Positions 20,848-32,907 of a stretch of 64,000 bases of DNA are shown here, piece by piece. The DNA lies in the NCBI GenBank assembly GCA_900450595.1, contig UGGS01000001.1, forward strand, positions 1,798,001 through 1,862,000, given 5' to 3'. The DNA is from [Flavobacterium] thermophilum (lineage in GTDB: Bacteria; Bacillota; Bacilli; Bacillales; Anoxybacillaceae). The notes beneath the pieces are model-generated. The model searched no databases. It was not told where the DNA came from and was given only the letters and a program-made list of their open reading frames with translations. How positions within the stretch are numbered: position 1 is the stretch's first letter; every line of letters starts with the position of its first letter. The position numbers and the translations under genes were made by a program.

Positions 20848-21963
20848 TTAGGCATAAACGGTCCTAATTTGAGCAATGGTCGTATAATCCAGCACCGCCG
20901 CTTTGATTTCTTCGACCATTTCGTTCGTGGATACGATGCGGCCGCCGCTTGGCGCCAAGTCGGCGGTGCGCAAACCTTGATCGAGCGCCTGCCACACCGC
21001 GTGCTCTACCGCCTCCGCTTCCGCGGTGAGCCCGAACGACAGGCGAAGCATCATCGCGGCCGACAAAATCGCCGCAATCGGATTGGCTTTGTTCATGCCG
21101 GCGATATCAGGCGCTGAACCGTGCACCGGCTCATACAAGCTCGGACCGGAAGCGGATAAGCTGGCTGACGGCAGCATCCCGAGCGAACCGGACAGCATCG
21201 AGGCCTCGTCGCTCAAAATATCGCCAAACATGTTTTCTGTCACAATGACATCAAACTGCTTCGGCGCGCGGATGAGCTGCATCGCGGCATTGTCAACAAG
21301 CATATGCTCAAGCGTGACGTCCGGAAATTCCTTCGCCACCTCTTCGGCCACTTCTCGCCATAATCGGCTTGACGACAGGACGTTCGCCTTGTCGACCGAC
21401 GTCACTTTTTTCTTCCTCCCGCGCGCAAGCATAAACGCCATGCGCACGATCCGTTCGATTTCTTCCTTTTTATATAAGAGAGTGTCAACCGCTCTTTCTT
21501 CCCCGTTTTCCACGACGCGGCCGCTCGGCTGGCCAAAGTAAATGCCGCCGGTCAGCTCGCGGACGATGACAAAATCGACGCCTTGCACGAGATCCGGTTT
21601 TAACGGCGAAGCGGAAACCAAACTGTCATAGCAAACAACCGGCCGCAAGTTGGCATATAAGTCGAGCTGCTTGCGAATGGCAAGCAATCCTTTTTCCGGG
21701 CGCAAATGCGGAGGGTTGTCGTCCCACTTCGGACCGCCGACCGCCCCGAGCAGCACCGCATCGCTCTGTTGGCAAAGGCGAAGCGTCTCTTCTGGGAGCG
21801 GCGTCCCGGCTTCATCGATCGCGGCTCCGCCAATCAATCCATACTCAAACGCAAACTCGTGGCCAAACCGGATGCCGACCGCTTTCAAAACCTCGACCGC
21901 TCCGGACGTCACTTCCTTGCCGATGCCATCGCCCGGCAAGACGGCAATCCGATAGTTTCCCAT
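20848..21963 (-). CDS. leuB: 3-isopropylmalate dehydrogenase
   Basis: LeuB oxidises and decarboxylates 3-isopropylmalate with NAD+. Family motifs: [10 protein letters not shown] (8-17), the substrate arginines in the [10 protein letters not shown] and [13 protein letters not shown] regions, the metal-binding aspartates in [12 protein letters not shown] (near 248-252), and the NAD site [12 protein letters not shown]. The protein has 371 residues. The start has GGAGGG 9 bases upstream. Confidence 0.98.
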   Translation of the reverse strand: MGNYRIAVLPGDGIGKEVTSGAVEVLKAVGIRFGHEFAFEYGLIGGAAIDEAGTPLPEETLRLCQQSDAVLLGAVGGPKWDDNPPHLRPEKGLLAIRKQLDLYANLRPVVCYDSLVSASPLKPDLVQGVDFVIVRELTGGIYFGQPSGRVVENGEERAVDTLLYKKEEIERIVRMAFMLARGRKKKVTSVDKANVLSSSRLWREVAEEVAKEFPDVTLEHMLVDNAAMQLIRAPKQFDVIVTENMFGDILSDEASMLSGSLGMLPSASLSASGPSLYEPVHGSAPDIAGMNKANPIAAILSAAMMLRLSFGLTAEAEAVEHAVWQALDQGLRTADLAPSGGRIVSTNEMVEEIKAAVLDYTTIAQIRTVYA

Positions 21964-21980
21964 GTTTGAATCCCTCCGTT

Positions 21981-24576
<2,596 letters not shown>

Positions 24577-24642
24577 CTACGCTTGGCCGCCCCTTGTTTG
24601 GCGGTTCCATGAAGCAATCAGCGCTGTTTTGTATGATAGCTG

Positions 24643-25161
24643 TTAAATAATGAACGCCGTTTTCTGATTCGTCGTCGCTTTTTGCGCCCCGCGGGTGAAC
24701 GCGGTCGTTCCCGTGCGCGCCACTTCCTTAATGCCGTACGGGCGCAATAGTTCAATCAACGCCTCGACTTTTTCCGGCTCGCCGGTGACTTGAATGACGA
24801 GGCTGTCTTTGCTGACGTCGACGATCGAGGCGCGGAACGGCTCAATGAGCGTGTAGATTTCTTGGCGGATCGCCGGAGCAGCCGCCACTTTCACAAGCGC
24901 CAGCTCACGGGCGACGATCGCCTGATCCGTGATGTCATTGACTTTCAATACATCGATCTGCTTGTTTAGCTGTTTGATAATTTGTTCCGCGGTCCGTTCG
25001 TCGTCGACATTGACGACAAATGTCATCCGCGAGACTCCATCGATTTCCGTATGCCCGACGGTGATGCTTTCGATATTGTAATGCCGCTTCGTAAACAGCC
25101 CGGTGATGCGGTTTAACACGCCCGGGCGGTTGTTGACCGTCATCGTGATAATTCTTCGCAC
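24643..25161 (-). CDS. ilvN: Acetolactate synthase small (regulatory) subunit
   Basis: This subunit activates the catalytic IlvB and confers feedback inhibition by valine. It has 172 residues with an N-terminal ACT domain (about 1-78; [19 protein letters not shown] binds the effector at the dimer interface) and a C-terminal ferredoxin-like domain ending in [15 protein letters not shown]. The GTG start at 25161 overlaps ilvB by 22 bases, consistent with coupled synthesis of the two subunits. The name ilvH is also used for this gene. Confidence 0.97.
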   Translation of the reverse strand: MRRIITMTVNNRPGVLNRITGLFTKRHYNIESITVGHTEIDGVSRMTFVVNVDDERTAEQIIKQLNKQIDVLKVNDITDQAIVARELALVKVAAAPAIRQEIYTLIEPFRASIVDVSKDSLVIQVTGEPEKVEALIELLRPYGIKEVARTGTTAFTRGAQKATTNQKTAFII

Positions 25162-26873
25162 GCTTTCACCCCCACCATTTCATGAAGCCCTTTGCCGGGA
25201 GCCACCATCGGATACACGTTCTCGTCGGCGCGGACATGGAAATCCAACAGCACCGGGCCGTCCATCGCAAACGCTTGTTTTAACACTTCAGCTGCTTCCG
25301 CCTCCGTCTTCGCCCGCAGCCCCGGTATGCCGTATGCTTCAGCGAGTTTTACAAAATCCGGCTGATTCGGGATGAGCGAATGGGAGTACCGTTTTTCGTA
25401 AAACAACTCCTGCCATTGCCGCACCATGCCGAGCGCCTGGTTGTTGACGATGACGATTTTAATTGGCAACCCCAGCTCTTGAATGACCGACAGCTCTTGA
25501 AGCGTCATTTGGAAACCGCCGTCGCCGACGATGGAAACGACGGTCGCGCTCCGATCCGCCAGCTGGGCGCCGATCGCTGCCGGAAGCCCAAAGCCCATCG
25601 TGCCGAGCCCCCCGGACGTCACCCACCGGTGCGGCCGGTTGAACTTGTAATATTGCGCCGCCCACATTTGATGCTGGCCGACGTCCGTCGTCACGATCGC
25701 CTCGCCGTTTGTCATTTCATAGATCATCTCGATCAGTTTTTGCGGCTTGATCGTGCCGGCTTCCGGCTCGTAATGGAGCGGGAAGCGCCGCTTCCATTCA
25801 TCAAGCTGCGCGAGCCACGCCGCCGTGTCCGCCGGCTTGCCTTGCTGGGCGATCAGCTCTTGCAAGGCGGCTTTTGCATCGCTGACGATTGGAATTTTCG
25901 TCGGCACGTTTTTGCCGATTTCCGCCGGGTCGATGTCGATATGAGCGACAGTCGCCTTTGGCGCGAAGTATTTCAAGTTGCCGGTGACCCGGTCGTCAAA
26001 ACGGGCGCCGATGTTGATAAGCAAATCGCACTCATAGAGCGCCATGTTCGCCGTGTACGTCCCGTGCATGCCCGCCATCCCCAAGAAAAGCGGATGGTCT
26101 GCCGGGAAGCCGCCAAGGCCAAGAAGCGTATGAACGACCGGAATGTTTTGCTGCTCGGCGTACTGCCGCAATTCGTTTGCCGCGTCGGCGTGCAAGACGC
26201 CGGCGCCGGCTAAAATGACCGGCCGCTTCGACTGGCTGACCGCCTCGACAAGACGGCGGATTTGCCAATGGTTCGGCTGCGTCGTCGGCTGATACCCAGG
26301 CAAGCAAACTTCTTCATCGTAATCGAATTCCCCTTCGGCCGTTGTGATGTCTTTCGGAATATCGATCAACACCGGCCCCGGCCGTCCAGTCGTTGCGATG
26401 TGGAACGCCTCTTTGATGATTTTCGGCAGCTCACTGATGTCGCGCACTTGGTAGTTGTGTTTCGTAATCGGCATCGTAATCCCGACGACATCGGCTTCCT
26501 GAAAGGCGTCCGAGCCGATGACGCTCGTCGCTACTTGCCCAGTGAACACGACGAGCGGCAACGAATCCATCATGGCGTCGGTCAGTCCGGTGACGATGTT
26601 GGTCGCTCCCGGCCCCGATGTTGCGATGACGACCCCCGGTTTTCCCGAAATGCGCGCGTACCCTTCCGCCGCATGAATGGCTCCCTGCTCGTGCCGCGTC
26701 AAGACGTGAAACACACCGGCTTTATACAGCTCATCGTAAAGCGGAAGCACCGCGCCGCCCGGATAGCCGAAAATGACTTCGACTTGCTCCGCCTTCAGCG
26801 CTTCGATCAACATCATCGACCCGCTCATCCTCGTCTTCGTCTTCGCCTGCTCCTCCACGTTCATCTTTGCCAT
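25140..26873 (-). CDS. ilvB: Acetolactate synthase large (catalytic) subunit
   Basis: IlvB is the thiamine-diphosphate and FAD enzyme for the first common step of branched-chain amino acid synthesis. The ThDP-activating glutamate is in [16 protein letters not shown] (near 66). The C-terminal ThDP motif runs from [12 protein letters not shown] to IVIVNN (near 450-480), and [16 protein letters not shown] is the usual N-terminal block. The ATG at 26873 follows GGGGAGGATC and gives 577 residues. Upstream in-frame codons belong to the T-box leader. First gene of ilvBNC-leuABCD. Confidence 0.98.
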   Translation of the reverse strand: MAKMNVEEQAKTKTRMSGSMMLIEALKAEQVEVIFGYPGGAVLPLYDELYKAGVFHVLTRHEQGAIHAAEGYARISGKPGVVIATSGPGATNIVTGLTDAMMDSLPLVVFTGQVATSVIGSDAFQEADVVGITMPITKHNYQVRDISELPKIIKEAFHIATTGRPGPVLIDIPKDITTAEGEFDYDEEVCLPGYQPTTQPNHWQIRRLVEAVSQSKRPVILAGAGVLHADAANELRQYAEQQNIPVVHTLLGLGGFPADHPLFLGMAGMHGTYTANMALYECDLLINIGARFDDRVTGNLKYFAPKATVAHIDIDPAEIGKNVPTKIPIVSDAKAALQELIAQQGKPADTAAWLAQLDEWKRRFPLHYEPEAGTIKPQKLIEMIYEMTNGEAIVTTDVGQHQMWAAQYYKFNRPHRWVTSGGLGTMGFGLPAAIGAQLADRSATVVSIVGDGGFQMTLQELSVIQELGLPIKIVIVNNQALGMVRQWQELFYEKRYSHSLIPNQPDFVKLAEAYGIPGLRAKTEAEAAEVLKQAFAMDGPVLLDFHVRADENVYPMVAPGKGLHEMVGVKACEELSR

Positions 26874-26904
26874 CGTCGATCCTCCCCGTTGGTTGTGATC
26901 CATA

Positions 26905-27212
26905 TAAAAAACCTTTTCACCCACCATGACTGGCATTTCCAGCCAAAGGGGCGAAAAGGTTTCCTTTCCGCGGTACCACCCTTCTTCACGGCCATGACGG
27001 CCGCCTCAGGAGCAGCCAGCCGAAACCGGCTGCTCGTTTTTTGTAACGGGTGAAGCGCACATCCCCACCCGTCCGGCCCTACTGGCGAATCTGCGTTCAA
27101 GCCGGCGCTCGGAGGTGAGTTCATCAAGCGGCAACATCACCGGTTCGCAGCTCCCCCGGCTCTCTGTGGATGTTGGCCCCGCTGACTACTTATCCTCGTC
27201 AACGCTTTCTCG
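26905..27212 (-). promoter_or_regulatory. T-box leader of ilvBNC-leuABCD, leucine specifier
   Basis: The minus strand carries all parts of a T-box riboswitch. Stem I shows the conserved AGAGAGC and GAACCGG elements. The specifier loop is GAACTCACC, with specifier codon CTC (Leu) at 27117-27119 followed by the usual purine. The antiterminator T-box sequence is GGGTGGTACCGCGG (26969-26982), whose TGGT would pair with an ACCA-ended tRNA. The terminator stem AACCTTTTC / GAAAAGGTT with a T-run is at 26905-26961. Uncharged tRNA-Leu should permit read-through. I found no clear promoter of its own; the nearest candidate, TTGAGC at the ilvE stop codon, has poor spacing. Confidence 0.95.
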
Positions 27213-27233
27213 CTATATGGTTGTCATTCTTGC

Positions 27234-28133
27234 TCAACTGACACTGGCGTTCGTCGGATACACCTTTACTCCTTCGACGACTACGCGGCGGCGGAATTCT
27301 TCAAGCAGCCGCTTCGTATGCGGACCCGGCGTCCCGTCGCCGATCGTCCGGCCATCGACTTTAATGACGGAAATGACTTCGGCTGCCGTCCCGGTTAAAA
27401 ACACTTCATCTGCCACATACACGTCATGGCGGGTGAACGGCTCCTCTTTCACCGTATAGCCGAGATCAACGGCAATTTCCATAATCGCCTGACGCGTGAT
27501 GCCTTCCAGCGCCCCGACATACCCTGGAGGCGTGTAAATGACGCCGTTTTTAATGATGAAGACGTTGTCGCCGGAACCTTCGGCCACATATCCTTGGTCG
27601 TTTAAGATCAGCGCCTCGCTCACGTTGGCCAAATGCGCTTCGATCTTCACGAGAACATTGTTCAAATAGTTGAGCGATTTGACCTTCGGACTCAGCACAT
27701 CAGAGCGGTTGCGGCGCGTCGCTACTGTCACCACTTCGATGCCGGTTTCATATAAATGTTTTGGAAAGAGCGCGAGCGGCTCCACGATAATGACGATTTG
27801 CGGCGTTTTGCATTTGTACGGATCAAGGCCCAAATCGCCGACCCCGCGCGAAACGACTAAGCGAATGTATGCATCCTGATAGCCGTTGCGGCGGACGGTT
27901 TCAAGCACATGGCCGATCATTTCGTCCTTCTTATATGGAATGTCGAGCAAAATCGACTTGGCCGAATTGTATAGCCGATCTATGTGCTCCTCAAGGCGGA
28001 ATACGTTGCCGCTATAGACGCGAATGCCTTCAAATACGCCGTCCCCATACAAAAATCCATGGTCATACACAGAAATTTTGGCGTTTTCTTTTGTCACAAA
28101 TTCTCCGTTTAAAAAGATCCATTGTTCGCCCAC
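27234..28133 (-). CDS. ilvE: Branched-chain amino acid aminotransferase (class IV)
   Basis: IlvE transaminates the 2-oxo acids of valine, leucine and isoleucine with glutamate. Motifs: YDHGFLYGDGVFEGIRVY (about 24-41) and the PLP lysine in SPKVKSLNYLNN near residue 160. The phosphate and cofactor site is in ALEGITRQAI and LTGTAAEVISV. The protein has 299 residues. The GTG at 28133 follows AGAGGGGAAC. It lies directly upstream of the T-box leader, so ilvE may be transcribed without attenuation while also feeding read-through into ilvB. Confidence 0.96.
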   Translation of the reverse strand: MGEQWIFLNGEFVTKENAKISVYDHGFLYGDGVFEGIRVYSGNVFRLEEHIDRLYNSAKSILLDIPYKKDEMIGHVLETVRRNGYQDAYIRLVVSRGVGDLGLDPYKCKTPQIVIIVEPLALFPKHLYETGIEVVTVATRRNRSDVLSPKVKSLNYLNNVLVKIEAHLANVSEALILNDQGYVAEGSGDNVFIIKNGVIYTPPGYVGALEGITRQAIMEIAVDLGYTVKEEPFTRHDVYVADEVFLTGTAAEVISVIKVDGRTIGDGTPGPHTKRLLEEFRRRVVVEGVKVYPTNASVS

Positions 28134-28218
28134 TTCGGTTCCCCTCTTCCTTGATCAGTCAACGGTTGCTTTAAACGGCTCGGTGATGTGTTTGAGTCGT
28201 TTCTCTTGTTTGAAAATT

Positions 28219-28247
28219 ATAATAATCCGAAACGACCGCGCCGTCAA
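28219..28247 (-). promoter_or_regulatory. ilvE promoter
   Basis: On the minus strand TTGACG (28242-28247) and TATTAT (28219-28224) are 17 bases apart, giving a leader of about 80 bases. Confidence 0.75.
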
Positions 28248-28251
28248 TAAC

Positions 28252-28266
28252 GTTTTTTTGAAAATT
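28252..28266 (-). promoter_or_regulatory. CodY-box-like site upstream of ilvE
   Basis: The minus strand AATTTTCAAAAAAAC matches the CodY consensus AATTTTCNGAAAATT at 11 of 14 defined positions and sits just upstream of the -35 box. A poorer copy (AATTTTCAAACAAGA) overlaps the -10 region. CodY control of ilv genes is known in B. subtilis; here it is inferred. Confidence 0.45.
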
Positions 28267-28362
28267 TCGATTGGTCGAACTATTTGAATGCGCTTACATT
28301 ATGATAGAATCAAGGTTTTGCCGATTCAAAAAATTTTTTCTTTCTTGGCGGCTCATAGAAAA

Positions 28363-28428
28363 CGCCCTTGAGCGCAGTTCGCTCCTCATTCGATATGAAC
28401 ATAACGGGCTCAAGGCGCGCTCATTTTT
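28363..28428 (+). other. Hairpin followed by T-run in the ilvE-ysnB gap (possible small RNA end)
   Basis: Stem CGCCCTTGAGC / GCTCAAGGCG (one bulged C) encloses a 34-base loop and is followed by a TTTTT at 28424-28428. About 75 bases upstream on the plus strand TTGAAT and TAGAAT are 15 bases apart. The 28.27-28.62 kb gap otherwise holds no gene I recognise. Confidence 0.3.
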
Positions 28429-28487
28429 CTGATAGAAAAGATCCGTAAGCAACGTTCGCTTCTCACTCGGACATGAAAATGACGAAT
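28373..28487 (+). repeat. Pair of imperfect direct repeats
   Basis: Two roughly 34-base segments (28373-28406 and 28453-28487) share the blocks GTTCGCT, CTCA, TCG and ATGAA in the same order and spacing. The first fills the loop of the hairpin at 28363-28417. Origin and function are unknown. Confidence 0.4.
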
Positions 28488-28623
28488 CAAAACGATGCGC
28501 CTTTTTCCACTTCATCTCCCCAAAACGAAAAAAGGCGGCCCAAACACAGCCCCCCTTTCCAAACACGCTATATGGCACTTCCATTTTGAAAGCGAACCTG
28601 TTGAAGCGGCCTTGCTTACCGTG

Positions 28624-28648
28624 AAAAAGCCGGCGGTTTTGCCGGCTT
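28624..28648 (-). terminator. Terminator of rph-rdgB-ysnB
   Basis: The inverted repeat AGCCGGC / GCCGGCT overlaps the ysnB stop codon and is followed by TTTTTC on the minus strand. Confidence 0.85.
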
Positions 28649-29156
28649 AGATAGAAAACGTTTGTTCCATTTTGAGAATAGGCTGTCCATCCACTTCATA
28701 AAACTGGACGTGCGCCCGTCCGCTGTCGACCGTCAGCACCGCGTACGTTTTTTCTTTTCTTCCCCGCGGCAAGGCGATGCTGCCGGGATTGATGAACAGC
28801 ACCCCCTCGATTTGCTCGGCCCCAGCCAGGTGGGAATGGCCGAAACAAACGACATGGGCGCTCGTTTCTTTCGCCCGGTAGTAGAGGCGCAGCAGCGACG
28901 TTTTGACGCCGTACAAATGGCCGTGCGTGATGAGAAAGCGAAGGCCTTCCGCCTCCTCGGTCCGCTCATTCGGAAACGCCGCTTCAACATCGCAGTTGCC
29001 GCGCACGACAACAAATGGAGCAAGTTCGGCCGCTTGAGCCGACAGCTCGGAATCGCCGCAATGAATAAACAGATCGGCTTCATGGCGATGGCGCTCGACA
29101 ATGGCGGAGAGTTCGCCGCTGAGCCCGTGGCTGTCGCTTACAACGACCGCTTTCAT
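28647..29156 (-). CDS. ysnB: YsnB, metallophosphoesterase (MJ0936/YfcE type)
   Basis: This 169-residue protein is a small calcineurin-like phosphodiesterase. All metal-site motifs are present: DSHG (8-11), HCGD (32-35), GNCD near 53, THGH near 77 and GHSH near 105. The physiological substrate is unknown. Its ATG overlaps the rdgB stop as ATGA, and it is the last gene of rph-rdgB-ysnB, the same order as rph-ysnA-ysnB in B. subtilis. Confidence 0.92.
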   Translation of the reverse strand: MKAVVVSDSHGLSGELSAIVERHRHEADLFIHCGDSELSAQAAELAPFVVVRGNCDVEAAFPNERTEEAEGLRFLITHGHLYGVKTSLLRLYYRAKETSAHVVCFGHSHLAGAEQIEGVLFINPGSIALPRGRKEKTYAVLTVDSGRAHVQFYEVDGQPILKMEQTFSI

Positions 29157-29767
29157 TCCGTCCGTCCCTCCCCTCCCATGATGTCATCCCATTGCTCGTC
29201 AAGCTTGGCCAGCGCCTTCGCCCGGTGGCTGATCTCATTTTTCTCTTCCGGGGTGAGTTCCGCCATCGTCTTCCCCTTTTCCGGAAGATAAAAGACGGGG
29301 TCATAGCCAAAACCGCCTTCTCCCCGCGGCGCTTCGGCGATGTACCCTTCGCACGCCGCCTCCACAACGGCCGTCGGCCGCCCGGGGATGGCGACCGCCA
29401 GTGCGCAATGAAACCGGGCGGTGCGCTGTTCTATCGGCACGCCTTCCAACTCGTGAAGCAGCTTCGCGATGTTGCGCGCATCGTTTTTGTCTTCACCGGC
29501 ATAGCGGGCTGAATAGACGCCCGGCCGGCCGCCGAGCGCATCGACCACGAGCCCGGAATCATCGGCGATCACCGGGCAGCCGAAACGGCGAGATATGGCT
29601 TCCGCTTTTAACCGGGCGTTTTCGGCAAACGTGCTTCCCGTCTCCTCGACGTCCGGAACGTCCGGAAAATCAAGCAGCGATTTGACGTCGATGCCCCGCT
29701 TCGCAAACAAAGCGGCAAATTCGCGCACTTTTCCGGCATTTTTCGTCGCGATCACAATCTTGTTCAC
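29153..29767 (-). CDS. rdgB: Non-canonical purine NTP pyrophosphatase (RdgB/HAM1)
   Basis: The enzyme hydrolyses dITP, dXTP and ITP to the monophosphates and so keeps deaminated purines out of DNA and RNA. Motifs: [12 protein letters not shown] (4-15), [13 protein letters not shown] with the catalytic Asp near 69, [14 protein letters not shown] and [10 protein letters not shown]. The GTG at 29767 follows AGGAGGGGAC and gives 204 residues. It overlaps the rph stop as GTGA. The B. subtilis name is ysnA. Confidence 0.95.
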   Translation of the reverse strand: MNKIVIATKNAGKVREFAALFAKRGIDVKSLLDFPDVPDVEETGSTFAENARLKAEAISRRFGCPVIADDSGLVVDALGGRPGVYSARYAGEDKNDARNIAKLLHELEGVPIEQRTARFHCALAVAIPGRPTAVVEAACEGYIAEAPRGEGGFGYDPVFYLPEKGKTMAELTPEEKNEISHRAKALAKLDEQWDDIMGGEGRTE

Positions 29768-30537
29768 TCTGTCCCCTCCTCCTGCTTCGCTTCTTGCTTC
29801 GTCCCGATGCGAGCCGCCCAATCGCCCAAAACGCGGCGCTGCACGGCGATCAGCTGTTCAATGCCGATGTGCGCCGCCTCAAGCAATTCATCGAGCTCGG
29901 CGCGAGAAAAAGTCGCTTCTTCCCCGGTCCCTTGAATTTCAACAAACTGGCCGGATCCGGTCATGACGACGTTCATATCGACTTTTGCCCGCGCGTCTTC
30001 ATCGTAATTCAAATCGAGCACAACGCCATGCTCCGGATCGATGCCAACGGACGTAGCGGCAAGAAAATCGCGGATTGGAAGCGCCTCGAGCTTCCCTTCG
30101 TCAACGAACTTGGAAAGCGCCAGCACGAGCGCCACGTAGCCGCCGGTGATCGAGGCGGTGCGCGTTCCGCCGTCCGCCTGAATGACGTCGCAATCGATCC
30201 AAACCGTTCGTTCGCCAAGCCGCTCCAACTCAACGACCGAGCGGAGCGCGCGGCCGATCAGGCGTTGAATTTCCATCGTCCTCCCCGACACTTTCCCTTT
30301 GCTTGCCTCCCTCGCATTCCGCTGCTCTGTCGCCCGCGGCAGCATCCCATATTCGGCGGTGATCCATCCTTTTCCGCCGCCGCGCATAAACGGCGGCACT
30401 TTTTCTTCCACCGTCGCCGTGCAAATCACTTTCGTGTCGCCGATTTCAATCAACACGGACCCTTCGGCATGTTTCACATAATGCGGCTGTATATGTACAG
30501 GGCGCAGCTCACGGTTATGTCGTCCGTCTGCTCTCAT
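29764..30537 (-). CDS. rph: Ribonuclease PH
   Basis: RNase PH is a phosphorolytic exonuclease that trims tRNA 3' ends. Motifs: the phosphate-binding [14 protein letters not shown] (about 65-78), GRALRSVV, and the conserved [18 protein letters not shown] (near 115-132). The 257-residue protein has a charged tail ([11 protein letters not shown]) that is slightly longer than the catalytic fold. ATG at 30537 follows AAGGAGGAAGAG. It heads a three-gene set with 4-base overlaps and is separated from gerM by a terminator and a mobile element. Confidence 0.97.
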   Translation of the reverse strand: MRADGRHNRELRPVHIQPHYVKHAEGSVLIEIGDTKVICTATVEEKVPPFMRGGGKGWITAEYGMLPRATEQRNAREASKGKVSGRTMEIQRLIGRALRSVVELERLGERTVWIDCDVIQADGGTRTASITGGYVALVLALSKFVDEGKLEALPIRDFLAATSVGIDPEHGVVLDLNYDEDARAKVDMNVVMTGSGQFVEIQGTGEEATFSRAELDELLEAAHIGIEQLIAVQRRVLGDWAARIGTKQEAKQEEGTE

Positions 30538-30626
30538 TCACTCTTCCTCCTTTTTCCTTCCCGTTTGCCAGCAGGAGCCGGTCGGTCCTGCCTCCTTCCT
30601 TGCATCACGACTCCGTGCCGCCGTTG

Positions 30627-30667
30627 CCAAAAAACAAAGAGGCGGAGCACGCTTCCACCTCTTTGTT
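30627..30667 (-). terminator. Original terminator of gerM, now displaced
   Basis: Stem AACAAAGAGG / CCTCTTTGTT (30633-30667, extended by a few pairs) is followed by TTTTTTGG on the minus strand. It lies 255 bases after the gerM stop because the palindromic element at 30700-30921 intervenes. Confidence 0.85.
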
Positions 30668-30699
30668 ATACCATAACAGCCTATTCGTTTCCAGCTTGG

Positions 30700-30921
30700 G
30701 TGAACACCCCACCACCTACGCTTCGCTTAGAGGCGGGGGCTTCAAGCGACTTGTGCGTGTTCGCCGAACGGTAAGCCACACACAAGAACCCTTTACGCTT
30801 TCCTTCGTTCCGAAGGGGTCCGTTCTAACCTTATTTTATCCTATTCGTTGGCTAACGCCAACCGACATTCATCTCCCACTTTCACTTTGCTTAGAAGCGG
30901 GAGACTTCTTTCGGAAAGATG
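30700..30921 (-). mobile_element. Palindrome-ended non-autonomous element (IS200/IS605-like), copy 1
   Basis: This 222-bp non-coding element starts, on the minus strand, directly after the TTTAA that contains the gerM stop codon, and ends in GTTCAC. It has subterminal palindromes at both ends: TCTCCCGCTT / AAGTGGGAGA on the left and CCCCGCCTC / GGTGGTGGGG on the right. It has no terminal inverted repeat and no target duplication. A second copy of about 80% identity lies after gerE at 33566-33804, in the same orientation and with the same boundaries. These traits fit the single-strand IS200/IS605 family and its palindrome-associated non-autonomous derivatives. The assignment is by architecture, not by a database match. 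Confidence 0.75.
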
Positions 30922-31998
30922 TTAAAACGCCCCGGTATTGACGTTTTGTGGGCGGGCGACCGGTTTTGTGAGCGGTTTGCCGTCTTCCGTAACAAGATCG
31001 GCTTTGCCGTTCACCGTAATCGTGACGCTCTCAACGCCGCTTTGCTCGGTGAGCGACAACACAAGCGAGTTCAAGACGACGTCAGAAATCACATTTTTCT
31101 TGTTGCTGCCAAAAATGCCTTCGTTAAAATTGAGCGTGACTTGGCCATCTTCGTATTTTGGCTTGTCAAGCAGCTTGGCGTCCGGCTGGAAGACGCCGAC
31201 AAGCCCGCTGCCATGTTCCGGCCCTTGAATAAGTTCATGGACCGCCGCCGCGATATCATCTTTCTCTTGGTTGGAAACACGTCTTGTCACAGGGACATAA
31301 TACGTCGTTTCTCCCTGTTGGGCAACAAAATACACGGTGACGGGATGCGTATTCGTAATGTCCGGCACACCGCCCGCCTCCATGTTGATGCCGTCGGCGC
31401 GGCTCACCCCGTCTTGAATCGGCGTTTTATTGACCGGCATCACCTCTTGGTCATAACCGTTAATGCGGATTTTGACGCGCTTAATGTTGTCAAACTGCGT
31501 CAACGTCCACACAATGGCTTGCAAAATCCGCTTTTCGTCTTCCGGTTTGTATTGCTTGAATTCCGGTGAAAAATCGGCGATCAACGTCCCGTCTTTTTCA
31601 AGTTTGGTGCCAAGCACGGTTGTCCCTGCCGGAATGACGGCGCGGAAACCGTTCGGCAACATATTCGACACCGGGCCGTCTTCAACCAAATACTCAAGCA
31701 CTTGTTTCGCAACAGCCTGCGTTTTTGGCAACTCAACCGTTTGCGGCACGACATATCCGTTTTTGTCAATCAGGTAAAGCTCTCGCTTGACCGTCTCGGT
31801 CGCCTTCGCTTCCTCTTTGGCCCCCTCTTTCCCTTTCGTTGCCTCCTCGAGCGCCTGGCCGTCTTTTACATAGCTCGTGTCTTGCGGCGGATCAATTTCC
31901 TTCACTGCTTCATCTTGGCCAAACAAGCCGCAGCCGCCGAGCAGCAAAAGCGAAGCGAGCACCGGCGCCGTCCATCTATGAACCGTCCGTTTGCCCAT
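30922..31998 (-). CDS. gerM: Spore germination lipoprotein GerM
   Basis: GerM is needed for spore germination and cortex-related functions and is made in the mother cell. The 358-residue protein starts with a lipoprotein signal (lipobox LLGGC, Cys near residue 24), then a charged linker to about 70, and two GerMN domains (about 85-205 and 225-345). Each shows the family pattern of an L/VPVTR-type entry and a V-x-I-x-VNG-type strand end (KIRINGYDQ; TITVNGKAD). ATG follows GTAGGAGGGA. The last codons run straight into a mobile element. Confidence 0.93.
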   Translation of the reverse strand: MGKRTVHRWTAPVLASLLLLGGCGLFGQDEAVKEIDPPQDTSYVKDGQALEEATKGKEGAKEEAKATETVKRELYLIDKNGYVVPQTVELPKTQAVAKQVLEYLVEDGPVSNMLPNGFRAVIPAGTTVLGTKLEKDGTLIADFSPEFKQYKPEDEKRILQAIVWTLTQFDNIKRVKIRINGYDQEVMPVNKTPIQDGVSRADGINMEAGGVPDITNTHPVTVYFVAQQGETTYYVPVTRRVSNQEKDDIAAAVHELIQGPEHGSGLVGVFQPDAKLLDKPKYEDGQVTLNFNEGIFGSNKKNVISDVVLNSLVLSLTEQSGVESVTITVNGKADLVTEDGKPLTKPVARPQNVNTGAF

Positions 31999-32061
31999 TG
32001 ACGTTCCCTCCTACTCGTGGTTTGTACTACTATGTATACGAGCCGCTGTCCAAAATAGAAT

Positions 32062-32101
32062 AAAAAAATCCTTTAGCGTCTATGCGCTAAAGGATTTTTT
32101 T
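32062..32101 (-). terminator. Terminator of ysmB-racE
   Basis: Near-perfect inverted repeat AAAAATCCTTTAGCG / CGCTAAAGGATTTTT with T-runs on both sides, directly after the racE stop. Confidence 0.95.
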
Positions 32102-32103
32102 GC

Positions 32104-32898
32104 CTACAGGCGAATCGATTCCACCGTGCCGATCGGTCTGCCAAACCACTTTCTTGAAATCTTTTCAAAAAGCTCTTTCGGACCGGTCGTAAAAAACAAA
32201 TGCTCCGGCTCGCGCTGGCCCGTATAAAGAAGGTGGCTGTGATGCAAAATGGCGCTCACTTCGCGGGCCGTTTCACCGCCCGAGCAAATCAGTTTCACTT
32301 TTTTGCCCATGTAGGCCCGGATCAGCGGGGCAAGCAGCGGATAATGCGTACAGCCTAAAATAAGCACGTCAATCGGCAGCGGGCGCAGCGGAGCAAGCGA
32401 CTCGGCGACGACCGCCTTCGCTTTCTCCCCTTCAAAATCGCCGCTTTCGACCAGAGGGACAAACTTCGGGCACGCCAAGCTTTCGACATGGACGTGCGGA
32501 TTGATCGATTGGAGCGCCTTTTCGTACGCCTTGCTTCTCACCGTGCCGATCGTGCCGATCACGCCAATATGCCCATTTTTTGTCGCCTTCAAGGCGGCGC
32601 GGGCGCCGGGATGAACGACGCCGAGCACCGGAATGTCAAGCCGCTCCCGCACTTCATCGAGCGCGACCGCGGTTGCCGTGTTGCAGGCAATGACAAGCAT
32701 TTTCAACGGATATTGCCGCAAGTAGTGAATCATCTGCCATGTAAATCGGCGAATTTCTTCAACCGGGCGCGGCCCGTACGGACAGCGGGCGGTGTCGCCA
32801 AGGTAAATGATCTGTTCCTTTGGCAGCTGCCGCATAATTTCTTTGGCGACGGTTAAGCCGCCGACTCCTGAATCAATGACACCAATTGCTCTTTCCAA
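32104..32898 (-). CDS. racE: Glutamate racemase
   Basis: RacE makes D-glutamate for peptidoglycan. The 264-residue protein contains [16 protein letters not shown] (5-20), the two catalytic cysteines in [11 protein letters not shown] (near 74) and [11 protein letters not shown] (near 185), and the usual DTARCPYG. The TTG start follows GAGGCGATC. It is 9 bases after ysmB and closed by a strong terminator, so ysmB-racE form one unit as in B. subtilis. The name murI is also used. Confidence 0.97.
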   Translation of the reverse strand: MERAIGVIDSGVGGLTVAKEIMRQLPKEQIIYLGDTARCPYGPRPVEEIRRFTWQMIHYLRQYPLKMLVIACNTATAVALDEVRERLDIPVLGVVHPGARAALKATKNGHIGVIGTIGTVRSKAYEKALQSINPHVHVESLACPKFVPLVESGDFEGEKAKAVVAESLAPLRPLPIDVLILGCTHYPLLAPLIRAYMGKKVKLICSGGETAREVSAILHHSHLLYTGQREPEHLFFTTGPKELFEKISRKWFGRPIGTVESIRL

Positions 32899-32907
32899 GT
32901 GATCGCC

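Noticed and set aside
28294..28584. Minus-strand frame of 96 codons upstream of ilvE
   Set aside because: It runs through the hairpin and direct repeats, has no start signal and reads as random Ser/Arg/Phe-rich sequence.
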